In this document: piece by piece, positions 10,301-20,530 of the stretch
Layout of the letters: every line of letters begins with the position of its first letter
Position numbering within the stretch: position 1 is the stretch's first letter
NCBI RefSeq assembly: GCF_001649575.2
Contig: NC_051453.1
Location: 21,115,519 to 21,179,518 of the forward strand
Length of the DNA: 64,000 nucleotides
DNA from: Kryptolebias marmoratus
Lineage: Eukaryota; Chordata; Actinopteri; Cyprinodontiformes; Rivulidae
Direction: 5' to 3'
The notes under the pieces: generated by a model
Databases searched by the model: none
Told to the model about the DNA's origin: nothing
The model's input: the letters and a program-made list of their open reading frames with translations, nothing else
Position numbers and translations under genes: made by a program

Positions 10301-11319
10301 GTCTCAGCAGCGAGCTGATTAAGCTATTGGAGACCTGCGAGACATGTTGTCGGGAGAGAACTAAGCACAAAGAACCACTGCTGCCCACTGAATTTCCACA
10401 AAGACCATGGGTCATGGTGGGAGCTGATCTTTTCCAGTTTAAGGACAAACAATATTTGATCGTTGTGGATTATTTCTCCAGATTTTTTGAAGTCGCAAAG
10501 CTTACCTCCACAACATCTGAGGGAGTGATTGAACACTGTAAGTCCATCTTTGCACGCCATGGCATACCAGAGCGTTTCCGTTCTGATAATGGGCCACAGT
10601 TCGCTTCAGCTTCCTTCAGACGATTTGCACGAGACTGGGGTTTCAGTCGTGAAACGTCCAGTCCAAACTTTCCTCAGAGCAACGGTGAGGCTGAGAGAGC
10701 TGTCAGAACTATCAAGACTCTCCTTAAGAAGTCGGGGGATCCGTATCTCGCTCTTATGGCCTACCATTCCGCTCCTTTGGCAAATGGATTCAGTCCGGCT
10801 GAGCTTCTCATGGGAAGGAGGATAAGGACGACTGTTCCTGTTACTCAGTCGCAGCTGATGCCAAAGAATATTGATACAGAAAAGCTGAGGACTGCAGAGA
10901 ATAAATATAGACAGAAGCAAAGACAAAACTACAACCGTAGACACCGGGCCCACAACATGTCACCCCTACATCCAGGTGAGGAGGTGTGGGTGACAGATCT
11001 GCAAACCAGAGGAACAGTAGTGTCTGGAGCAGGTTCACCTCGATCCTACATCATCGAGACACCCAGAGGCATGCTGAGAAGGAATAGCTACCACCTCTCA
11101 CACATTCCTGGAGCAACTGACACATCTGTTGTTCCACCTGAAACTACTGCTGTTCCACACAAGACACTACCTGAAGAAACTAGTCACAATTACACACACA
11201 CATCTGATCCAGATGAAGACCAGCAGGAGGCTTGCCATCAGACTCCACCACCTGAAAGTCGAGCCTCACTGAGAACCAGGAGACCTCCAGCCTATCTGGA
11301 TGATTACATTTGTTCATAG
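7378..11319 (+). CDS. Gag-Pol polyprotein, single uninterrupted frame
   Basis: 1,313 codons from ATG at 7378, only 38 bp after the LTR; I found no earlier in-frame start after the primer site. Domains in order: a capsid-like Gag (about 10-200); two zinc knuckles, CRRC...C from residue 222 and CNYC...C at 243-256; protease with DTGAD at 310-314; reverse transcriptase with QMDD at 584-587; RNase H with Asp732 and Asp799; integrase with His954/His957 and Cys987/Cys990, then the catalytic triad D1017, D1070, E1106, giving D-x35-E; a short C-terminal tail with no chromodomain. Gag and Pol are fused without the usual frameshift. Every catalytic motif checked is present, so the element may encode working enzymes. 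Q or H before MDD is usual in Mag-like elements, as I recall. A nick of host origin is unlikely, because the LTRs, PBS and PPT match. Confidence 0.95.
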   Translation: MNQFQVAPPEKFTFRAEDWTKWIKRFERFRIASGLETQADENQVNTLIYTMGDEAEDILVSLHLTPQEASEYETVKGRLDAHFVARRNVIFERAKFNQRQQETGESIDGFHTALHCLAEYCGYGTLHDEMVRDRFVVGLRDKRLSEQLQMDAELTLEKALNRARQSELVKKQQEMLHANFKSDIVGAQLDRVHASGSARFRQPRAPHKQIGTKETQVKQAQCRRCGDTKGHSMQQCPAREAACNYCGKKGHFARVCRNKKICEVNAGLATGSTDTDVDIAFLGSLSTEVKDNPWMTDILVDKHKTVFKIDTGADVTAVPETLYSQYQFGKLDKPKKILQGPGGTGLKVKGMFTATLSHNSVCTKEDIYVVKDLCASLLSGRAAMALKLVARVNHISLDSLDAVKQEFPKLFTGLGLMEGEYNIVLSPDAQPFSLSTPRRISLPLLPKVKEELKRMQREGVISKVEEPTDWCAPMVVVPKSSGKVRICIDLTELNKYVMREKHPLPSVEHTLGQLAGAKVFSKLDANAGFWQIPLSRESSLLTTFITPFGRYCYNRLCFGISSAPEHFQKRMTRILEGLDGVLCQMDDVLIWGTTQQEHDERLRKALFRLQEANVTLNDKCEFSKRRIKFLGQIIDASGVSPDPDKVNAIRAMEEPRNISEVRRFLGMVNHLGKFLPHLAEKTRPLRDLLKKSNMWSWGSLQQQAFNAIKTDLTTPPGLALYDPNAETRVSADASSYGLGAVLLQKHTDTGWKPVAYASRSLSDTEQRYAQIEKEALASTWACERFAEFLIGKSFHIETDHKPLVPLLGSKSLNELPPRIQRLRMRLMRFSYSISHVAGKNIATADVLSRAPIFSQPGGPQEEEINLYVDSVVACLPATEPRLREIQRHQDDDNILKQLKTFCVEGWPDKHSTEKRFQPYLPFSGELTVQNGLLLYGSRIVIPASLRQDILVKLHEGHLGITKCRERAKHSVWWPGLSSELIKLLETCETCCRERTKHKEPLLPTEFPQRPWVMVGADLFQFKDKQYLIVVDYFSRFFEVAKLTSTTSEGVIEHCKSIFARHGIPERFRSDNGPQFASASFRRFARDWGFSRETSSPNFPQSNGEAERAVRTIKTLLKKSGDPYLALMAYHSAPLANGFSPAELLMGRRIRTTVPVTQSQLMPKNIDTEKLRTAENKYRQKQRQNYNRRHRAHNMSPLHPGEEVWVTDLQTRGTVVSGAGSPRSYIIETPRGMLRRNSYHLSHIPGATDTSVVPPETTAVPHKTLPEETSHNYTHTSDPDEDQQEACHQTPPPESRASLRTRRPPAYLDDYICS

Positions 11320-11680
11320 GAACTGAGTGAGTTTCCTGCATGGGGCAGAATAATCCCCACACTCAGGTAGAGGATTTGGGTAGTCCACCCCTTCCTCTTA
11401 GTAGTTAAAGTTAAATGTTACAGGGATTACTGTTCCGAGATCCATATACACCTGGATTCTAATGGTGAACTGTGACTGGAAAGAGATTTAAGTTTGTGCA
11501 CTGTTAGTGTAGAATAAATAAATAGTAATAATAAGTTAGAGTTCTAGCACATTCTGCTGTGGAAAAGTACTAGTATGATACTGAGTTAATTTTGGGTATT
11601 CCACAGAATGCACCTTTCTGATGTATGATTTAAGTTTACATTCCTACATGTGTTTACATGAAACTATCCAGAAAGGGGGA
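11320..11680 (+). other. Retrotransposon 3' untranslated region with polypurine tract
   Basis: About 360 bp of AT-rich sequence between the stop codon and the 3' LTR. The polypurine tract AGAAAGGGGGA at 11670-11680 touches the LTR and would prime plus-strand synthesis. Confidence 0.85.
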
Positions 11681-11838
11681 TGTAGTATCAGGCTATCTAT
11701 GGGTAGGAACCTTTGTGTTGTACCGTGTTTGGGAGGGGGACGCTGAATAAAGGAGGACCGGCTAAAATGGAGTTGGCTCGCGTGTGCTTCTGTGCACCCT
11801 CAAGAGATTAGTAAAGATACATATCGGAGAACAGAACA
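11681..11838 (+). repeat. 3' LTR
   Basis: 158 bp, two substitutions from the 5' LTR. AATAAA at 11746-11751. The right flank GTAGT completes the target duplication. Confidence 0.95.
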
Positions 11839-11843
11839 GTAGT

Positions 11844-13260
11844 CATTGGCCATCACTGAATGGTATGGTATTTAAGAAGCAGGGACACACATAAATCAGT
11901 AACAATTTTTTGATAAATGCCAGTCAAGGACAAAATAAACACATTACTGTATATCAGGGTGAGAAACAGCCTGGACTAAACAAAACACGCTCTATAGACA
12001 AGTTAATGGGAAAGACAGGGAGTTTATAAGGAGAATGAAATTACTGTACCTTTTAATACAAAGTTACTTGGGATCTATGAGAATGTTGCTTTTTGGTTGA
12101 AAGACTTATGCAAGATGAAGCCTGCGAATGTTTGTCTTCTCAGGTGTCTCTTGAGTTACATCAGTGAATGGTACCGGCAGGCTGAGCAAAACTCGTTCAC
12201 AATCCAGCTCAGAAGCAGTCAGAAACGATGGGATCAGTCCAAAGTGTCTTCAGCTGCAGCCTCATCCAGACTACTGAAGGACAAAAAGTATGGACATTTC
12301 TGCTCTTTCTAAATCAGGATTTTAAAGAATTCAGAATCTTATAGAGGATTACATGAGTGTCTTTTATCTCATTAATGAGCCATTTAGGACATATTACTCT
12401 CTAAAATCTTTTTTCTGGGGTGCAAAGTATTTTTTTTTACCTCATTGTTCGACCTTACTCTCATTTTATTCAGTGACTATGTTTGAATGTGTTGTAAATT
12501 GATGATAAAAAGAGAACGCATGCAGCTTTCATGAGTGTGTTCAGGCTCCGAGAGGAGTGGGGGGGGGAGCTGAAATCACTCTCTTTTCCTAATGATGCCC
12601 ACACAGAGACAATGGGGCGCCGCTCTGATTAGTGTCACCTGTCCTTGTGCATCTCATCAGCTCCATTATGCCTCCGTCTCCCATGCTTCTCCTGCTAATT
12701 GAATAGCTCGTGAAGTGGTGACGAGGGCGGGGGCGAGAGCAGCGTCTGTCCCACTGCTGCTTCCGAAATGAGAGGAAAGCTTTCCACAGAGGCACAAGCT
12801 GACAAAACATAAAGCATCATCGGACAGAAAAGCGCTAACATGTAGCCCTCATGCAGTATTAGCTTCACATTGACTACAGATTATCATCATGTAGAATGGC
12901 TCTGAATCAGCAGCTGCTGCATGTTTTTTGACAGTGATGAAGCATTTTTTAAAAGTGTTAGATGTTTTCTTAACAAAAGCTGGGAAAATACCACTTCCTT
13001 GTTTGTTCTAAAAATATTAGGCTGCTGGCTAGCTTAGCTGAGCACAAAGACTGTGGACTTGGGAGCATAAAGGCTTGTTGATTTAAATGGCTACAAGAAA
13101 TTTGCTCAGTAAAAATTCTTTGAAATCTCAGCGGCAAATCCATGACATCTGTTTAATCCACACCGAATCTGAAGTTAGATGCTTTTTAAATTTAAAAGTA
13201 TACAAAAAAGGTAAGTGGTGTTCATTTTTTTTTTGTTTGTCATTTGTAATAAACCAAATC
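11844..13260. other. Unique intergenic DNA with a possible conserved element
   Basis: No repeat family or gene was recognised. At 12580-12800 the composition changes to balanced, motif-rich sequence ('gctaattgaatagctcg', 'ctgattagtgtcacctg') that looks like conserved non-coding DNA, but conservation cannot be judged from a single sequence. A poly-G run lies at about 12560. Confidence 0.35.
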
Positions 13261-13267
13261 AAACAAT

Positions 13268-13640
13268 GAAAGGCCTAGCATTTCCTGAAGGAATACAGAT
13301 CCTTTAAAGTTTCAGGCTAGAGTTTCAGACTAAGATTATTTTATGCTGAAAAAATAGTTTAATCTGTTTTGAACAAACCTTAAAAATAATGTTGTGTAAT
13401 GTAATGCAACATCATTAGATGATGTGCAATGCATTAGTCCTTAGAGTATGTGTTGGGAGTGATGCTCAGCATCTACTACACCAAATTTTATTGTGTTGTA
13501 TGTAAAACTGACTGAGCAATAGGCATAAGAATAAAAAAAACTGGGCTGTGAATACTGAACAAGTGTATAAAATTAGGTTAAGTATTGTACAAAATACGGC
13601 TAAGATTTAGGTTGGGTTTACTGGGGAAGTGTCTAAAATA
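13268..13640 (-). repeat. Rep-A copy 3, partial
   Basis: Starts with the terminal box 'ggcctagcatttcctgaagg' and continues 'gagtttcagactaagatt', 'aaccttaaaaataatg' and 'gtatgtgttgggagtgatg' in reverse orientation. It lacks the hairpin end. Confidence 0.65.
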
Positions 13641-15600
13641 CAACATTTATTTAACTTTTATTTATGCAGGAAGTCTCTAGAGCTGGTAAAGATGGGTCAC
13701 TATTTCGAAATTACAAAGTTACAAGCTGAACATTATAATTATCAAAATATATCAAAATACACAATCAAAATAAAACAAGTTAGATTCAACTTAAAACAAG
13801 CACAAAGTCCAACTTAAGAGTAGCAATTGTACTGTTTTAGTTACAGGAGATTGTATCAAACCTCTAAACTTTCCTAAAGAGATGTTTGGTCTGAAGATTA
13901 TTCCATGACCAAGGTGCAAAATAACAAAATGATACACCAAGTTTAGAAAATTTCTGAGAGCCAGCCAGTGGGCAGAAAATCATAACAGGTCTTTGAAAGT
14001 ATTAAAGAAGTACACAAAAAAAGGGAAGTGTTTTTCTAATTTAGTGACATATGTATGTATATATGTGTATATATATATATATCCCAATACTGTTGTCTTC
14101 TTAGGCTTAAAGAGGGCCAGTAAGACAATGTATACTTTTTAATGAGTTTGTTATGTAATGTAAAAAACTATAGTATACAGAATTTAAACAACAAAGTGCA
14201 GAGAAAGCAGAATGCATATAAATAATGTTTCCATAGTAAAGAAAGAAAAGAAAGGAAATCATTTAGCCAAATATTTTGATTAGGTCTTTAACAAGGGTAA
14301 AAATGTCAGTGTTATCTGCTTTCTGGAAAACAACATGAATTTAGTATAATACAGATTAAGCACCAACTTTAAGCTATTCTGTATTGCCTACAGCTGCTGA
14401 AAGGCAGTTTTACCTCCCCAACAGCCTTGCTCAAAATAGAGCCAACTGAGTAAAGTGTGGTGGCATGTGCATAAAGGAACACTTTAGCTGCAGACAAATT
14501 CATCCCGGTGTCATAGGTAACATTTTGAGTTGGGAATACTTGAAAAGTGTATAAAATTAGGTTAAGTTAAACCACTGTTAGAGTAAATTAGACTAAAGTT
14601 CTCTACATCCTGTAGAATATCACTTTGTATAGCTCATTCCAGAATAGCTCATCCTGTGGTTTATCATGTCAAACCTCTGTCAAAGCATCTGAAGTCCTAA
14701 AACAACTGCTTCCTCTTTAATGACTTTTACAATAAGTATTACTTTAAGTCTATGTACAGTATAAGAAGCTGTTCTGTAGGTTAAAAGGCTGGAAGTTTTC
14801 ACTGCAAAATCAGTATGAAACTACAACGTTGTTCAAAAACGTTGGGAAAAGAAAATACAAACTGAGGCATGCCTCAAATGTTTGCATAAAATGGTTTTCA
14901 GATCTCTCTGTTCACAGTTATGGGAAAATATATCAAATAAAATTCATATCTGCAAAGAAAACTTTTAATTTTGATTGTTTAAACATAGCCATCTGTGACG
15001 CTGGGCTGTAGTGTTGGTGCAGGAACCTGAGGCTCAGCTGGGGTAAAAAAAAAAGGATAAAATGGCCTAGGTTATTCTGATTATCCCCATTTCGTTTCAC
15101 CTTCCGGTCAGACGTGTGTTTGTGCACCACCTTAGATCTGGCCGTACCGGTGGTATATCTTCCTCTGCTTACTGTGTTAAATGCCAGAAGAACAGTGACC
15201 GCAATGCCTGTGCGGTGCCGAGGCTTAATGTGTGCATCTGAGGCCAGATGGACACTTTGATGAGAGGACGAGTGTGGATTATTCTGCAGGCTACATCTGG
15301 GACTCCACATGGTGCAGCAGACTGCAGTAAGAGGAGCAGGTGGGCGTGTGGGGAGAGCTCACCTACATCTTCACTCAACGACAGAACATCTAAGCACATG
15401 GCACACAGAAAGGTTACCAGACTATCCTGCAAGACAAATGCTTCCTTGAATCCCACAGTGTTTTCTTCTGTCCGTCTCCTGTGGCAGGAACATCTTCTCT
15501 CCAAGGGATTCTTTGTGGTGAAGACGAGAGAAGCCTGAAACTGGACCAGTGTCCTTTGATTAATGGCCAGCTGACCCACTACCTGAGCTACAGCTTTCCA
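13641..15600. other. Unique AT-rich intergenic DNA
   Basis: No gene was supported. A TA/GTAT microsatellite lies at about 14050-14085. The words 'gtgtataaaattaggttaag' at 13563 and about 14549 form a 1-kb-spaced direct repeat of unknown origin. Frames at 15169-15636 are in unique sequence but lack coding features. Confidence 0.4.
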
Positions 15601-15639
15601 TTTGGTGTCATCACCATTAACACTGCTAAATGGCAAATG

Positions 15640-17090
15640 ATAAACAATAATGTTTTTGTCTTGTCTGTATGTGTTTTTGTGTCTGACTGTTAGAAAAATC
15701 TCTCATGAACCACCAAAGGTATTTTAATGAATCTTGCAGAAAGTAAACACTGGAAGCACATCTACAACTGATTAGCTTTTGGAATCACTCCAATTCAAGA
15801 TGGCCATCACAGCTAAACAACCTTAGCCAACACAGAAATGGGTGTCCCATTCAAGATGGCTGCCACAACTAACTGGTATTAAGAAACCCAAAATGGTTAT
15901 AACTCAGTCAGTTTCACAGATATTGAGCTAAAATTTGGCTTGGTAAAAGCTGAGATGGATTCCCAACATGTATTTTAAGTGCAAACAAATTGCAGAAGAT
16001 CTTTGTTTAAACTTTTGTCAATATTTTTTTGAAGTCAGCTCAGTCTGTCTGTTAGCAAAGTTTCTCGTGAACCACTGGACCAATTCAATTGAAACTTTTA
16101 GAAAGTAACCATTAGTTGTACAGCTACAACTAACTGATTAAGTTCTGGACTGAACCCAATTCAAGATGGCAGCTGCAGCTAATCAACATTAGCCACCACA
16201 AAAATGACTATAATTTTTGTCAGTTTTAGGGAGGCTGCACTAGAATTAGTGTTAGTCGTAGTTAGCAATGACTCACAACACATCCTTTTAGAGGAACATC
16301 TCACAATATTACACATCGACTAAAACTTGGTTCTTTCTCAATGTAAAATGATTTTAGTTTAAAACTCCGGTATAAAAGGTGATATGCATTTCTTCAAGGA
16401 ATTAAAGGCCTTCAATGTATCATTTTCACCAGTGGTTCCTGGTTGGCAATTTACCTCAGAAAGTAGTTCCTCAGATGTACATTTGCAACTGATCAACTTT
16501 TAAAGTCAACCCAGTTTAAGATGGCTGCCACAGCTCATCAGCCCTAGCTAACACAAAATTGGCTATAACTCAGTCAATTTTACAGCTGAAATCTGGTGCC
16601 ATCCTCAACGCATCCTCTGAGTGCTGCACATTTGTTGTCACCTTCACTTAAAATTTTAGCAATAAGCTTAAAAGTCAACCCCATCTTTCTGTTATCGAAA
16701 TATATTATCTGCTGAACCACTGGAATGGTTTTAATTAAATCCCCAGGAAGTAATTATTGGCTGTACATCTACAACCAATTAACTTTGGTACACTCCAATC
16801 CAAGATGGCCACCCCAGCTAGTCAACCTTAGCAACACAGAACAGAAATGGCTGTAGCATGGTCATCTTTAGAGATATTGAGCTAAAATGTGATGTGGTAG
16901 TACCCGAGAGAGATTTACAACGCATATTCTGAGCACTAATATTTCATGTGATACAGAACAATTATATGCTAGATTGCTCATGTTATTTTTAAGGTTTCAC
17001 AAAATCGGCTACTACTCTAATATTTCTGAATATAACATGATTTTTTTTTTACATTTCTGGCATGAAAGGCAGTGGGCAGCATGGTCTTTA
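15640..17090 (+). repeat. Rep-A copies 4a and 4b, head-to-tail array
   Basis: Five AAGATGGC cores lie at 15796, 15852, 16162, 16517 and 16801; apart from one 56-bp step the spacing is 284-355 bp. At 16370-16410 the terminal box appears inverted ('gatatgcatttcttcaagg', 'aattaaaggcct'). A second copy starts immediately after, lacking its hairpin end. Conserved words include 'cacaaaaatgg', 'ataactcagtcaatttta' and 'gcaaacaaattg'. Confidence 0.8.
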
Positions 17091-17724
17091 ATTTCTATAT
17101 GTAAATATTATTGGAAAATGCTGGAATAATTTTACCCGTAAATGGCATTAAATCAAATTGTCACTTGGTAACAATGAGACAATGTATGACCCTATTGTAT
17201 ATTCAGACAAATAAACCTTCTCATACAAAGCTAATTATACTCATACGTATGCGAGATCTACAAGTTGTTATGCATCATTTAATTTCCAAATAAACATTTC
17301 CATTGATCACAGTCACAAAACTCAACCAGACTGTATTATTACCCCACACTCATATTAAATTGAACCCAAGCCAAAGCCTTTGTGGAATTGTAGCTCATTA
17401 GAGGAGTCCACCTTATAATGAGTGGCCAGATCCACAAGGAGAGATAAGTCTCCTTCTCCGCGCTGACTGAGATCCAGACGAACACAGTGCCTCAGACTGC
17501 ATGTAAACAACATATTAACTTTGAGGCACCAACACATTCAGATGTAAATGTGAGTGCCGGAGTGTCAAATGTTGTAGGTCATGATTGACAAGGGATCTGC
17601 TTTATAGTTGGCTACATGTTGAGAAGGATTAAACCAAATACAGATGGTGTTTACATATTTAAGAAAAAACGATTAGCTCTGCTGTATCATCAAGAGAGGG
17701 CCTAATTGAAAAAAAAAAAATTAA
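17091..17724. other. Unique intergenic DNA
   Basis: No gene or recognised repeat was seen. The sequence has no notable microsatellite and no long frame with coding features. Confidence 0.4.
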
Positions 17725-18277
17725 AAATTCAAAGGCCTTGCAATCCTTGAAGGATTGCATGTCACCTGGCACCTTTCATGCTAGAGTAATTATGACTTAT
17801 GTAAAGTTGTAGCCATTTTGGTCAAATCTTAAAAATAACACCATGCACAATCTTGTGATATTGTGAGATCTCAGGCTAAGAATATCACATCAAATTTTAG
17901 CTCAATATCTATAAAACTGACTGAGGTAAGGACAGTTTTGTGATGGTAAATGTTGATTAGCTGTGGCAGTTTTCTTGAAATGAACTGACCCCAAAAATTA
18001 ATGTTCTTGATGTACTGAGTTCAGTGATTACTGATCTGTTGAATGGTTTATGAAGTATTTTGCTAACAGACAAACATTTAGCGCTAACAACAGTTAGTGA
18101 TAAATTTTTAGGCAAATGTCTTGCACAATATATTTTTTATTGTAAATAACTCTCAGCTACGATTACACCAAAGTTTTAGCACATATATCTGTAAAAGAGA
18201 CAAAAATTCAGAATTTTTTATGTTTTCTAAGATCAGCTGGCTGTGGCAGTCATCTTGAATTGGGTTAATCAGTCATA
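17725..18277 (-). repeat. Rep-A copy 5, cut by a Tc1-like element
   Basis: The terminal box 'aaggccttgcaatccttgaa' is followed by reverse-orientation monomers ('tagccattttggtcaaatct', 'gctgtggcagt' twice). It ends at a TA (18276-18277) where the Tc1-like element begins; the Rep-A hairpin end is not found beyond it. Confidence 0.72.
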
Positions 18278-18650
18278 CCGCAATTCTGAAAAAGTTAGGA
18301 CTTTGTGTAAAATGTAAAAGAATAAAAGAGTGCAATCATTTGCAAACACATATTTTATTTACAATGAAACATAGTAAACATATCAAATGTTTATGCAATT
18401 ATACAAAAAAATTTGCATTTTTCGGGAAAAAATAAGAATTTGATGGCAGCAACACATCTCAAAACATAGGTACAGGCACCACGGTCTGTAAAAGTCAGTA
18501 GGACAAATAAACTAACAGTTAGAGGAGCAGTTTGCAACTAATTAGCTTAATTGGCAACAGGTGAGTAGGAGGACTGAGTATAAAAAGAGCATTTCAGAGA
18601 GGCAGGGGTTCACCAGTCTGGAAAAAAACTGTGGCTAAAAACAGTGGAAC

Positions 18651-19069
18651 TGTCAGATGGGGGTGAGACAGAGGCGAACCCAGAACACAGACTCATCGTT
18701 TAAAACGGAAACTATTTATTAACTTAAATACTAACAAAACAAAAAGCTGGCGTGGCAGCAAACAAACCAAAACACAACAAAACAAAAACGAAAGCAAGAC
18801 AAGGCAAGAGAACGAACGTGGTATCACAGCAGGAACAAGCAAAATGATCCAGTGGAGAGTGAAGCGAAAGAGACCGGTTTTAACAGCTAAGGAATGACAA
18901 GGTAAGTGGACACAGGTGCGAGAAAACAATTACTGACAGGTGGAGATGGGCGTGGCAGAGAGGACTGGAAAAATACTGGGAAGGTGAAGACATGAGCACA
19001 GAAAACCGACAGATAACCAAAACAAAACAAGAGTTACAAAACCACCAAACAAAACACCAAACTATGACA
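18651..19069 (-). mobile_element. Solo LTR, family A
   Basis: 419 bp, from TGTCAGATG to ACTATGACA, with flanks GGAAC (18646-18650) and AGAAC (19070-19074), a 4-of-5 match. The opening ('gcgaacccagaacacagac', 'tcatcgtttaaaacggaaac') aligns with the start of the solo LTR at 4152. It interrupts the Tc1-like relic between 'cagtggaac' and 'agaacaatttc', which are contiguous in family members. Confidence 0.72.
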
Positions 19070-19083
19070 AGAACAATTTCAAA

Positions 19084-19626
19084 GACTAGAAGCACTCAGA
19101 GAGTGCAAAACTCCATTAAGGCCAAAGCATGATAAAAAAAATAGTGTGATTATAACCTGGATCACCACCCAAATTGAATCCATTGTTTTTTGTTCCAACC
19201 CCAACATTTTCTGAAAATTTCATGCAAATCTGTTCATTAGTTTTTACCTTATCTTTGCTAACAGACAGACAAACAAGCTAACAAACACAACCAAAAACAT
19301 CTCTTCCTTGGCAGACAAAAGGGTCACATGTAGGACCAGAGACAAGTTTATAACAAAATGGTTATCTGTGACCTTGACCTTTGACCCCATGACCTTGAAA
19401 TCAATGGTGATCACCCTTAACCCATGAGGTGTCCAGCTGTTAAGTTTAACATTCCTGTTATACAGCTGCATAGTTAGAGCACGGCCTGATCTGTGACCTT
19501 AACCTTTGATCTTGATCTTTGACCGGATCACCGCCAATATCTAATGACTTGCTCCTTGTACCATGTTGGGCATTTCCTGAAAATTTCATGAAAATCTGTT
19601 CCTTACATTTTTGAGTAATCTTGTGC

Positions 19627-19657
<31 letters not shown>

Positions 19658-19701
19658 GTAAAAACAGACGCTACTGAAAATATAACCTCCTTGGCGGAGG
19701 T
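19084..19701 (+). repeat. Rep-B element ending in a CCTCC/GGAGG hairpin
   Basis: Starts near 'ctagaagcactcagagagtg' and ends with (ACAG)n at about 19628-19660 and ACCTCC-TTGGC-GGAGGT (19685-19701). Inside are repeated 'gaaaatttcat' units and several TGACCTT words. Fish genomes contain many such 'cctccttggcggagg' elements, as I recall. The layout of microsatellite plus terminal hairpin resembles Helentron-associated elements; that class is inference. Confidence 0.65.
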
Positions 19702-20530
19702 AATAATGTTTGTCAATTGAAAATTGTACTGACTTTAAATATTACATCACCTACAGTCCATAATATCATCCAAAAGTTATCATCTCTGGGTATTCAGACA
19801 GTACTGACTTAAAAACAGGTCTGATTCTGTTCTGGACATCACTGCATCGACTCAGGAACACTTCCACAAATGACTGTCTGTACACATTTTATTGTGCCAT
19901 GCACAAATGCTGCTTAAAGCTCTATTGTGCAAAGAGGGAGTCATATTTGAACACCATCAAGAAATCCCACCGTCTTCTCTGGGCCAAAGATAAAATGGCC
20001 TGAGGCAAAGTGGAACACTGGTCTGTTGTTAGATAAATTGAAATTTGAAAAACGTTTTTGAAACCAAACCATGGACGCCACATCTTTTCCTTAAAAAAAA
20101 ATAAAAAAAAATAGATCATCATTCAACCTTTTGTCAGCACACAATTCAAATGCCTGCTTCTCTGATGGTATGGGGGTGCATTAGTGGCACTGGCATGTGC
20201 AGCTTACACTTCTGGAAAGGAACCATCAATGCAAAAAAGTATATACACGTTTTAGAACATTATGCTCCCATCTTGACAATGTCTTTTTTTAGGGAAGCCA
20301 TTGCAAATTGCAGTAAGACAATGCTACACCACATATTGCATCCATTACAACAGCATGGCTTTATAGTAGAAAAGTCCAGTGCTGAATTGGCTTACCTATA
20401 GTCCAGACTTATCACCAAATAAAAACATTTGACATATCATGAAAGAAAGCATCTGGCAAAGAAGGCCCAGGACTTTTGAGCTGCAAGAATCTTACATCAG
20501 ACCAGAATGGGACAGCATTTACCACCAAAA

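Larger units (their letters stand above)
7182..11838 (+). mobile_element. Complete Ty3-type LTR retrotransposon, Mag/SURL-like
   Basis: The element is 4,657 bp long, with 158-bp LTRs at both ends, a primer-binding site, one gag-pol frame, a polypurine tract and GTAGT duplicated at 7177-7181 and 11839-11843. The LTRs start TG and end CA and differ at two positions only (7234/11733 and 7298/11797), so the insertion is recent on an evolutionary scale. Very short LTRs, two CCHC knuckles, QMDD in RT and no chromodomain point to the Mag/SURL branch of Ty3 elements (annotated in many fish as 'K02A2.6-like'). No env frame was seen. The branch is inferred from features, not from a tree. Confidence 0.95.
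18278..20530 (+). mobile_element. Tc1-like transposon relic, split by two later insertions
   Basis: Left part 18278-18650, coding relic about 19715-20530. The left end follows TA and reads 'caattctgaaaaagttagga'; the interior carries words typical of a common fish Tc1-like family ('tttgatggcagcaacacatc', 'ggttcaccagtctgg'). The right part has transposase text in pieces ('ctctgatggtatggggg', 'catccattacaacagcatgg', 'agtccagacttatcaccaa'). It has many stops and frameshifts. The 3' terminal inverted repeat was not found, so the right end is probably lost. A solo LTR (18651-19069) and Rep-B (19084-19701) sit in the gap. Confidence 0.75.

Noticed and set aside
7907..10953. Other frames inside the retrotransposon
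   Set aside because: Shadows of the gag-pol frame.
15169..15636. 155-codon minus-strand frame
   Set aside because: Overlaps plus-strand frames of similar length, with no motif, and is AT-rich chance sequence.
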